Assembly (NCBI GenBank): GCA_041690035.1
Contig: JBDNFC010000047.1
Coordinates: 1 to 59,028 of the forward strand
Direction of reading: 5' to 3'
From: CALSPH01 sp041690035
Lineage (GTDB): Bacteria; Bacteroidota; Bacteroidia; NS11-12g; UBA955
DNA: 59,028 nt
Under the pieces are notes generated by a model that saw only the letters and a list, made by a program, of their open reading frames with translations, did no database searches and had not been told where the DNA came from. The position numbers and the translations under genes were made by a program. How positions within the stretch are numbered: the stretch's first letter is position 1; each line of letters starts with the position of its first letter. Below are positions 44,745 to 51,784 of the stretch, piece by piece.

Positions 44745-46166
44745 TTATATGCTCATTTTGAAATTTAAAAAAATCCCACTTCTGCCAGTATGTATTTGCG
44801 CCAATTCTAAACGCACTAAATAAGTGTACCATATATTCCATTCTAATCCAATACCATAGCTATATAATAATGTATTTGCAAAAGTATTATCAGCACTTAC
44901 ATATTGATTTCTTACATATCCCAAATCTGAAAAAATTGTTAAAAATAAAGTGTTATTTGCTACTTTATAATTTTCAAAAGGCATAAAGGGTAAATTTATC
45001 TTTCTATTAACAAGTAAGCCATATTTTAAATTATTTTTTAATATTGCGCTATGATTGCCCTCTACTACATAAAAATCATATCCGCGCATTAAATTATATT
45101 CATAACCAAGTGCACGGTTGAGCACGTAGGCTTGCCTATTTGGTAACGAACTTTTTAAGTGAAGGCCCGTACTTGCATAAAATTTATTTGCTAATTGCCT
45201 AAAATGAGAGCTGCGATAATTAAATTGAGGAATAAAATTACTTTTAAACCCGGTAGAAAGATAGCTCATAATAAAACCTATGTTAAAATAATTGCCATGC
45301 AAAGGCTGTTCGCGAATATCTCTATGATCTAACACAAAATTATATCCGATTCCAGCCAAGTTTAATACTTTTTTTTCATCACCTAAAATATAAGGATTTA
45401 ATGAAGGGCTTAATATGGTATCTGCTACCTTAAATCTATTAACGAAAAGAGAAACATTTTGATACTGTTGATTGCCTTTTCTCTTTACTACAGAAAACAA
45501 AAATTTGTTTCTTTTGATAGACCATGAGTTCGGTTCATCATAAAATTGCACTTGATTATTCATGGTTTTATACCATGTTTCATTGTTAGATTGTAGCTGT
45601 AAACTAGAAAAAATCCCGATATTTGTATAATTTTTTAAAGCCGGAATGGTGTACCTTAAATCTAAAACTCTGGTGTAACCTAATGTAGCAAACAATAATA
45701 AATTTTCGTTTCTTCCTCTACAATTATTTTTTTCAAATTGAATACCATATATCAACCGTCCTAAATCTTTTGTAAGCCACCATTGATTAAAATTTCTATC
45801 TGCAATTTCAATAATAGGTATAGGCCAAATATACCATTTTTCTTCCAAATAAATAAAACAACTGTCATTCATAAAATTTATTTTAACACTATTAAACAAC
45901 TGTAAATTAAGTAATTGATTTGTATTATATAAAGCAATATCTGCAATTTTGCTTGTTTCAATAGAATCACCAACTTTAAAATACAAATCGCGCATAATTA
46001 CCCAGTCTTTTGTTTTTTTATTTCCATTAATTTCAATAAAATTAATGGCGATTTTTTGAGCAAAAACTTCCTTTGGCAATATGTTTAGAATAGTGCAGAA
46101 GTAAATGCTCAAAATGAACATTTTTGATGTGTGACAATACTTTATGCAATATAAAAGATATTTCAT
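44745..46166 (-). CDS. Omp85-family outer membrane protein with one or two POTRA domains
   Basis: The 473-residue protein has an N-terminal signal (to FAQ, residue 37), a POTRA-like domain (about 40-115; INFIEINGNKKTKDWVIMRDL then LLNLQLFNSVKINF) and a C-terminal 16-strand barrel with the conserved loop seen as YNLMRGYDFYVVEG. It is short for BamA (800 or so) and fits the TamA or two-partner-like branch. Its ATG overlaps the stop of the ABC ATPase as ATGA, so the two are translated as a unit. A role in outer membrane passage or assembly for the importer is inferred only from this linkage. Confidence 0.78.
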   Translation of the reverse strand: MKYLLYCIKYCHTSKMFILSIYFCTILNILPKEVFAQKIAINFIEINGNKKTKDWVIMRDLYFKVGDSIETSKIADIALYNTNQLLNLQLFNSVKINFMNDSCFIYLEEKWYIWPIPIIEIADRNFNQWWLTKDLGRLIYGIQFEKNNCRGRNENLLLFATLGYTRVLDLRYTIPALKNYTNIGIFSSLQLQSNNETWYKTMNNQVQFYDEPNSWSIKRNKFLFSVVKRKGNQQYQNVSLFVNRFKVADTILSPSLNPYILGDEKKVLNLAGIGYNFVLDHRDIREQPLHGNYFNIGFIMSYLSTGFKSNFIPQFNYRSSHFRQLANKFYASTGLHLKSSLPNRQAYVLNRALGYEYNLMRGYDFYVVEGNHSAILKNNLKYGLLVNRKINLPFMPFENYKVANNTLFLTIFSDLGYVRNQYVSADNTFANTLLYSYGIGLEWNIWYTYLVRLELAQIHTGRSGIFLNFKMSI

Positions 46167-46825
46167 CTTTGCAGATAATCTAAAATGGTGGTAAATGTGC
46201 TTCCTAAAGGCATGGACAACAATTGCTTATCTGCACATATTATGCAATTTGATTTTTCTATAATAGGTTCCGAAATATGATGTGCTGCACATATTATGAG
46301 CCTTTTTTTGGATTGCGATTCTATAAAATTCCAAAAAAACTGTGTGCTTTTATAATCTAAAAAGTTAGTTGGCTCATCCAATAACCATATCGGATTGTTT
46401 TGAAAATATACTTTGGCCAACATTGCTCTTTGTTGCTGTCCATTACTTAAATTTTTAACCTTTTGATGGGCAATTGATAAAAGGTCAAATTGATTGAGCG
46501 ATTGTCCTAATCTTGCTGCATCATTTGATAACCCTAGCTGCACATAAGTTGTTAAAGTCATATAATCTGGGAGAGGAAAAGGATTATCGGCAAACGCAAA
46601 TATGTTGCTTTTCTCTAACAAAGTTAGCTTTTCAATGGGTTTTTTATTAAAAAAAATAGCTCCTTTACTAGGTTTTAATAAACCACAAAGCGCTTTCAAA
46701 AAACTAGACTTACCACTACCATTATTGCCCATTAATACATACAGTCCTGTGTCATTGAGTGTTAAGTTTATATTTTCTAACACTACAAGCTTATCGTATC
46801 TAATGGTTAATTTTTCAATTTTCAT
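46163..46825 (-). CDS. ABC transporter ATP-binding protein (FecE/BtuD-like)
   Basis: The 220-residue subunit has Walker A GNNGSGKS at 33-40, Q-loop region near FAFADNPF, signature LSNGQ at 126-130, Walker B LLDEP at 148-152 and switch histidine in AAHH (182-183). It energises uptake of an iron or cobalamin-like chelate with the permease upstream, which it overlaps by 11 bases, and the lipoprotein binding protein. It is somewhat short (typical about 255). Confidence 0.9.
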   Translation of the reverse strand: MKIEKLTIRYDKLVVLENINLTLNDTGLYVLMGNNGSGKSSFLKALCGLLKPSKGAIFFNKKPIEKLTLLEKSNIFAFADNPFPLPDYMTLTTYVQLGLSNDAARLGQSLNQFDLLSIAHQKVKNLSNGQQQRAMLAKVYFQNNPIWLLDEPTNFLDYKSTQFFWNFIESQSKKRLIICAAHHISEPIIEKSNCIICADKQLLSMPLGSTFTTILDYLQR

Positions 46826-47756
46826 TTCTTCTTTTTATAATCACCCATAAAATTACAGGTGCAGCTAAAATACTAAGCATGGCATTGAGCGGAAATTGAA
46901 TATCACTTACAAGACTGCTGGCCAATAAATCGGCAAAAAGTGTAATAGAAGCACCCATAAAAAAACATGCTGTAATAAGCCACTTGTGAGAATATGTGGC
47001 AAACCACATCTTGCATAAATGAGGTGCCGCCAAGCCTACAAAAGCAACAGGTCCGCAGAAAGCAGCACTAATGCCAGTAGCCACCCCTGCTACAAGCACT
47101 GCTATTATAAAAATATTACTTACATTTAATCCCAACATTGAAGCTTTTTGATTACCAAGCAATAACAAGTCAAATTTTTGTGCATGAAACATTGCAAACA
47201 AAAAAAGTAAAGGGGTAACAATCAAAAAAATTATTGCCTGATTAGGCGTATTTTTTGCAAAACTACCCATGCCCCACATCACATAACTTTTTATATTTTC
47301 TGCTGCACTAAATGACTGCATGGTGCTAATTATAGCCGAAAATAGAAAACCGCTCATTACGCCTATAAGTAGTAAAGTAGTGCTATTGCTGATGTGCTTA
47401 CTTAGTAGAATTAATAAAAAAAGATAGCAACATGATCCAATAATAGCGGCTATAATAATACCGCCAAAAGCAAAGTTAGACAAAATACTAATCGCAACTG
47501 CCAAAGAGGCCGCTTGACTAATGCCCAAAATATCTGGACCTGCTAATGGATTTTTGAATATATTCTGCATTAATAAGCCCGCAATACTCAGCACTCCACC
47601 TGCACAAAAAGCTGTAAGTGCGCGAGGTAATCTAAACTGAAAAAAAATTGTTTGCCAAGCTGATTTTTGAAAAAGAGGAACTCCATTGCAAAAAATAATA
47701 TTAAGCAATAATAACAACAATAACAGACTTACTAAAATTGCGGTTTTTTTAATCAA
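46815..47756 (-). CDS. FecCD/BtuC-type ABC transporter permease
   Basis: The 313-residue protein has nine to ten helices in the FecCD pattern: RLPRALTAFCAGGVLSIAG, GLLMQNIFKNPLAGPDILGIS, and GPVAFVGLAAPHLCK near the ATPase coupling loop. This set matches iron-siderophore/heme/vitamin B12 importers. The gene overlaps both neighbours (8 and 11 bases). The substrate is not readable from the permease. Confidence 0.92.
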   Translation of the reverse strand: MIKKTAILVSLLLLLLLLNIIFCNGVPLFQKSAWQTIFFQFRLPRALTAFCAGGVLSIAGLLMQNIFKNPLAGPDILGISQAASLAVAISILSNFAFGGIIIAAIIGSCCYLFLLILLSKHISNSTTLLLIGVMSGFLFSAIISTMQSFSAAENIKSYVMWGMGSFAKNTPNQAIIFLIVTPLLFLFAMFHAQKFDLLLLGNQKASMLGLNVSNIFIIAVLVAGVATGISAAFCGPVAFVGLAAPHLCKMWFATYSHKWLITACFFMGASITLFADLLASSLVSDIQFPLNAMLSILAAPVILWVIIKRRNEN

Positions 47757-48873
47757 GGGGTTTAAAAAATACTGTTTGCTCTCCTATAAAATAATTTGGA
47801 TGAAAACAAATGGCGAAATCTCTAAGCAATATATCGGGTCTTACCACACCCGACTCCCAAAATGCATTGGCCCCATCTGCGTTAATCATCTTTGTATTAT
47901 TAAAAACTTGTTTTGTGCTAAATGGTTTAAACAAGGTATATCTAATATCTGCCTCTGCCAAGTCTTTTAAGCTAGAATAGGCATTCGGATTAAGCCATAT
48001 TTGAGCGTTTTTACAATCCTCAAAAACTTTTTCGAAAGGCAAAATTCGATTGTCTTGACTTGGATAAGAATAATAAGAATAATTTGCAGCTGCATCTCCT
48101 ATTAATGCAGCTATAAAGCTTTTTCCACCGCTCACGTTCCAATTTCCACCAAAAAGAGCACCAAGCATTACCGTAGGTTTTTCTGTTATATTTTGTTCAC
48201 AATACAATTTTGTGGCTTGATAATGAACTGCTATTTCATTAAATAAAGTTTCCGCATTATCCAACTCTCCGCACAATATCCCAAAAACCTTTAGCCACTC
48301 TGCTCTGCCCAACGGATGTTTTTCTTTAAAATCGGTACAAATCATATATGGCAATTTTAACCGCTTAAAATGTATAATATCTGAGTTTGTGCTTCCATCT
48401 GTTTCGTATGCAAGAATCATTACTTTATTTTCTGCCAATAATTCTAAATTTAGTTGACCATTTGTTGCACAAGACTGCATTTTTTTTTCATCAAACAATT
48501 GCTTTAATCTTTTGCTGTAAAGGTATTTCCCATTATCAATAAATTTAATTTTTGCGGATTGATTTAGCGCATCTAAATAGCCCGCATAAACAGCAGAAAG
48601 GCATGCAAACCCATTTGTTTTTCCACTGATATAATTTGTTTTCTCTATATTTTTATTTCCTATGTATATTTTAGAAAGGGTATCAAGCCTATTTTCACTT
48701 TTAAAAATCAGTATCCTTGTGTCATTATTATAAAATTGGATTGCAAAATTTTGGGCATAGGCTGCACTATCTTCTTTCCAAGAAAGATTGTCTAGATACA
48801 CACTATTATCTTTATTTTGGCATGCATTAAATAAAACTACGCTAATTAAATAAAAAAAGAAATGCTTCATCAT
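47749..48873 (-). CDS. Substrate-binding lipoprotein of the FecCD-type ABC importer
   Basis: SPII signal MMKHFFFYLISVVLFNAC (C18), then a bilobal TroA/FhuD-type binding domain of about 355 residues with VMILAYETDG, GRAEWLKVFGILCGE and the C-terminal motif ANAFWESGVVRPDILLRD, as in Bacteroidota iron/chelate binding proteins. No clear heme- or corrinoid-specific residues are visible, so the ligand is left open (siderophore, heme or cobalamin). The ATG overlaps the stop of the mini-gene at 48870. Confidence 0.88.
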   Translation of the reverse strand: MMKHFFFYLISVVLFNACQNKDNSVYLDNLSWKEDSAAYAQNFAIQFYNNDTRILIFKSENRLDTLSKIYIGNKNIEKTNYISGKTNGFACLSAVYAGYLDALNQSAKIKFIDNGKYLYSKRLKQLFDEKKMQSCATNGQLNLELLAENKVMILAYETDGSTNSDIIHFKRLKLPYMICTDFKEKHPLGRAEWLKVFGILCGELDNAETLFNEIAVHYQATKLYCEQNITEKPTVMLGALFGGNWNVSGGKSFIAALIGDAAANYSYYSYPSQDNRILPFEKVFEDCKNAQIWLNPNAYSSLKDLAEADIRYTLFKPFSTKQVFNNTKMINADGANAFWESGVVRPDILLRDFAICFHPNYFIGEQTVFFKPLD

Positions 48874-49043
48874 TTTGGGTTTTTAAAACCAAAGGGACAA
48901 TGTCTACAACCGCTTTTGCAGCAATATCCTCTTTTTATATGATATGCTTCTGTAAAAACCATGTAGCCATTTGGTAAAAAATAGAAAAATTCGTTCTCTT
49001 TCATTGCACTCATGTTTTTTTTATGGTTTTGTGCATTGCCCAT
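48870..49043 (-). CDS. DUF5522 mini-protein with cysteine cluster (57 residues)
   Basis: On the minus strand ATG 49043 (sharing a base with the previous stop: TAATG) reads 57 codons to TGA at 48870-48872, which overlaps the start codon of the binding protein. The peptide contains the DUF5522 core: FFYFLPNGYMVFTEAYHIK, then RGYCCKSGCRHCPFG. Cysteines 41, 42, 46 and 49 with H48 are a probable metal site. An internal ATG at 49013 is a possible alternative start. The interlocked starts and stops, and the clear family match, make this a real gene. Confidence 0.85.
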   Translation of the reverse strand: MGNAQNHKKNMSAMKENEFFYFLPNGYMVFTEAYHIKRGYCCKSGCRHCPFGFKNPK

Positions 49044-49609
49044 TAACCTAAGAAATATGCAAGAATAATTAAAATAACCCCAAGAGAAACAATAGCCACT
49101 CCACCAGCAACACCTAATAATAAAAAAACTAAACCCACAACTATTAAAACTACACCTAGGTATCCAAGATTTGTTGTAGCACCTAATGTTTCATTGTTAG
49201 TTTTGGGCAATAATATATTTAGCTCTTTTTTGTTGTTGATTTGTAAACTTTTACTGTTCGATATTTGATGTTTTTCAATTATTTTTTTACCATTTATACA
49301 AGCTCTATCTGCTAATTTTTCAATATCAATGGCTAATAAATCTATTGTATCAATAGGCAACTTTTCAGATTTCAAAACTTGAATTTGAAGTGCTTTGCTT
49401 TTTAATTCTTGCATACTTGCTTTAAAATCTCGCATCGCTTTTTTTTCTTCTAACCTCAATTCAATTGCTTTAATTTGGGTTTTCTCAGCCTTAGAATAAT
49501 GATGATTTTGCTGCAAATTAAAACCCCTAGAATACCTTCTTTTGCTTATGTCAACAGTGCCACAAGCTTGGATTCCTATAAGTAAAATTATTAAATATTT
49601 TAATTTCAT
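49043..49609 (-). CDS. Hypothetical lipoprotein with C-terminal glycine-rich membrane segment
   Basis: Lipobox near IGIQAC (C16). After it comes KRRYSRGFN, a basic-aromatic patch seen after the anchor in other Bacteroidota lipoproteins, then a helical, probably coiled-coil region (about 40-115) and a Gly/Val-rich C-terminal hydrophobic stretch of about 40 residues (GVVLIVVGLVFLLLGVAGGV...) that could form one or two membrane helices. Having both a lipid anchor and a membrane hairpin is unusual. It is the first gene of the operon leading to the ABC importer. Confidence 0.65.
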   Translation of the reverse strand: MKLKYLIILLIGIQACGTVDISKRRYSRGFNLQQNHHYSKAEKTQIKAIELRLEEKKAMRDFKASMQELKSKALQIQVLKSEKLPIDTIDLLAIDIEKLADRACINGKKIIEKHQISNSKSLQINNKKELNILLPKTNNETLGATTNLGYLGVVLIVVGLVFLLLGVAGGVAIVSLGVILIILAYFLG

Positions 49610-49617
49610 AATAACTG

Positions 49618-49625
49618 CAAAATTA
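49618..49625 (-). promoter_or_regulatory. TAnnTTTG promoter of the lipoprotein-importer-Omp85 operon
   Basis: Minus-strand TAATTTTG ends eight bases before the ATG at 49609. It is the only matching box seen for the six-gene run down to 44745. I see no riboswitch: only 56 bases separate it from the next gene. Confidence 0.55.
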
Positions 49626-49665
49626 AGCCATTTTTAGCTTAATATCTGTAATTAAAAAACATTTT

Positions 49666-50400
49666 TTACTCCATTTTTTGTCTATTAGCTTTGATAAAGG
49701 GCAAATATGCTACAAAAAAATGTATCAAAGCAATAAATTCTAAAACAAGAATATACCAAGGCCAAGGACCACAAAAGTCAATAATTGTTGGGAAAATAGG
49801 TTTTTTACAAATCCATAAATAATTGGTGTTTAATATTAAATTAACAATAGCTATAAAAACCATATAAATATTGAGTACAAGAATAGATTTTAAAATACTC
49901 TTTTTTGTTGGCACAAATTTATAAACCTGCACTGCATATACCATGCATAATATTACCCCTGGATGGCCTAACCAGTATCTAAAAAATAGCCAATGCGGAA
50001 AACCCTGTTGCAACTCTGGTGTAAAAGAAGCTTGCAACATAGCTGCAAATGCCCAAAAATAAAAAATCTCAAACCATAAAAATTTGCGCCTTATCATTAC
50101 TAACCCAATTGTTAGATTAGTAAAATTGCATAATTGAAGTGGCAAATCTTTGTTAATATCATACCTGCCAGTAGCTAAAATTAAAAGCTGACTAATGATA
50201 AAAGTGCCCGAAATCAAAATACCCAAAAAAGAACCTAATTGATGTTGTTGTTTTTCGTTAAGATTTTTTTTTGCAAATTGTGGAAGCAAAATAATCACAA
50301 ACAAGCAAAATATCAAGGTGGTCCAGTGCGCTGCACTAAAAGTATAAAAGTTTTTAGGTGCTGATAAATAAGCATATAAGGAATCTTGAAATTCTTTCAC
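49666..50400 (-). CDS. YwaF/TIGR02206 family integral membrane protein
   Basis: The 244-residue protein has seven transmembrane helices. Recognisable parts are FSAAHWTTLIFCLFVI, then DLPLQLCNFTNLTIGLVMI, HWLFFRYWLGHPGVILCM and GPWPWYILVLE, which match TIGR02206/YwaF. Function unknown. The start is GTG at 50400, with TATGTTTG upstream; it stands alone between the importer operon and gcvT. Confidence 0.82.
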   Translation of the reverse strand: MKEFQDSLYAYLSAPKNFYTFSAAHWTTLIFCLFVIILLPQFAKKNLNEKQQHQLGSFLGILISGTFIISQLLILATGRYDINKDLPLQLCNFTNLTIGLVMIRRKFLWFEIFYFWAFAAMLQASFTPELQQGFPHWLFFRYWLGHPGVILCMVYAVQVYKFVPTKKSILKSILVLNIYMVFIAIVNLILNTNYLWICKKPIFPTIIDFCGPWPWYILVLEFIALIHFFVAYLPFIKANRQKME

Positions 50401-50421
50401 TTTAACTAAATTTTAAAAATT

Positions 50422-50429
50422 CAAACATA
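50422..50429 (-). promoter_or_regulatory. TAnnTTTG promoter of the YwaF-like gene
   Basis: Minus-strand TATGTTTG ends 21 bases before the GTG start at 50400. Confidence 0.5.
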
Positions 50430-50531
50430 TTGTTTTTTTTAGCAATAATAAAGCTATTTTTTTATTTAAAAATTTATTGGCATTGCTCCCCTCACCTTCT
50501 TTTTTTTAATGTTTGATATTACTTAAAAAAC

Positions 50532-50539
50532 TATCTTTG
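50532..50539 (+). promoter_or_regulatory. TAnnTTTG promoter of gcvT
   Basis: TATCTTTG ends 25 bases before the ATG at 50565; a TTTG at 50512-50515 is a possible -33 element with a short 16-base spacer. No glycine riboswitch is visible in the leader. Confidence 0.5.
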
Positions 50540-50564
50540 CAACTTAATTAATAAAATCAATAAA

Positions 50565-51662
50565 ATGGAAAACACCCAATCATTACAAAACATTCCTTTA
50601 CACGATATACATGTTGCACTTGGCGGAAAAATGGTTCCTTTTGCAGGTTATAACATGCCAGTTCAATACACTAATTTGCTCGAAGAGCACCATTCTGTAA
50701 GAAAAAATGTCGGTATATTTGATGTGAGTCACATGGGAGAGTTTATAGTAAAAGGGCCCGAGGCAACCGCTTTTTTGCAATGGGTAACAAGCAATGATGT
50801 AAGCAAACTTACAGATGGAAAAGTTCAATATAGCTGTTTGCCAAATGATAAGGGAGGTATTGTTGACGACTTGCTTGTATACCGTTGGAATGAAAATGAA
50901 TATAATCTTGTAGTAAATGCAGGAAATATAGCTAAAGATTGGGACTGGTTAACAAAAAACAATACTTTTGATTGTGAGTTAGAAAACATTAGCAATCAAG
51001 TTTGCTTATTGGCAATACAAGGTCCTAATGCCACAAAATTGCTTCAAGAGCTAACTGCAATTGACCTAAACGCTATCCCTTACTACAGTTTTGTAGGTGG
51101 TGCTATTGCCAATATTGATGATGTAATAATTTCTAACACCGGTTATACAGGTGCAGGAGGTTTTGAGCTTTATGTGTGGAACAAAGATGCAAAAGAACTT
51201 TGGGTAAAAATAATGGAAGTAGGAAAAAAATATAACATTTTACCCTGTGGTTTAGGAGCTAGAGATACTTTAAGATTAGAAAAAGGATTTTGCTTATACG
51301 GACATGATATAGATGACACAACCTCTCCAATAGAAGCTGGATTAGGATGGATTACAAAATTTAATAAAGATTTTATTTACAAAAAACACCATTTGGCAAT
51401 TAAAGAAAATGGGCCGGCTAAAAAACTAGTGGCTTTTGAAATGATAGACAGGGGTATACCTAGACAGCATTATATCATAAAAGATTCAGTTGGGCAAATT
51501 ATTGGTGAAGTTACCAGTGGAACTCAATCACCGAGTTTAGAAAAAGCCATAGGTTTAGGGTACGTAAATACTGTCAACTGCCAACTGGACTCGCAAATAT
51601 TCATAGAAATAAGAGGTAAACAACTTTTAGCAAAAATAGTAAAGCTTCCCTTTTTAGCTTAA
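50565..51662 (+). CDS. gcvT: Glycine cleavage system aminomethyltransferase (T protein)
   Basis: GcvT moves the methylene group from the H-protein lipoyl arm to tetrahydrofolate, releasing ammonia. The 365-residue protein has VPFAGYNMPVQY, FDVSHMGEF, YSCLPNDKGGIVDDLLVYR (folate-binding part with the catalytic Asp), TGYTGAGGFELY and GLGARDTLRLEKGFCLYGHD. The C-terminal barrel has GEVTSGTQSPSLEKAIGLGYV. gcvH and gcvP are not near; Bacteroidota often scatter these. Confidence 0.96.
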   Translation: MENTQSLQNIPLHDIHVALGGKMVPFAGYNMPVQYTNLLEEHHSVRKNVGIFDVSHMGEFIVKGPEATAFLQWVTSNDVSKLTDGKVQYSCLPNDKGGIVDDLLVYRWNENEYNLVVNAGNIAKDWDWLTKNNTFDCELENISNQVCLLAIQGPNATKLLQELTAIDLNAIPYYSFVGGAIANIDDVIISNTGYTGAGGFELYVWNKDAKELWVKIMEVGKKYNILPCGLGARDTLRLEKGFCLYGHDIDDTTSPIEAGLGWITKFNKDFIYKKHHLAIKENGPAKKLVAFEMIDRGIPRQHYIIKDSVGQIIGEVTSGTQSPSLEKAIGLGYVNTVNCQLDSQIFIEIRGKQLLAKIVKLPFLA

Positions 51663-51753
51663 TACTTTTTTATACCGCTGTTTTTCATTTTTTTAAACCC
51701 ATCGTTATTCCCCACTTTCTTTCCACATTATCAGGTAAGCAAAAATTAAAGCT

Positions 51754-51761
51754 TACTTTTG
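51754..51761 (+). promoter_or_regulatory. TAnnTTTG promoter of carB
   Basis: TACTTTTG ends 23 bases before the ATG at 51785. Confidence 0.5.
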
Positions 51762-51784
51762 CCTAATTTTTAGATAGAACATAT

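Noticed and set aside
49610..49665. Riboswitch (cobalamin or other) ahead of the importer operon
   Set aside because: Only about 56 bases lie between the operon and the next gene and the promoter box sits eight bases before the start; there is no room for such an RNA.
50430..50564. Glycine riboswitch ahead of gcvT
   Set aside because: The promoter box is 25 bases from the ATG, leaving a leader of about 20 bases; no structured RNA is visible.
29466..51736. Shared word TCAGGTAAGCA near 29485 and 51731
   Set aside because: Eleven bases in two intergenic places; too short in A/T-rich DNA to claim a regulatory site.
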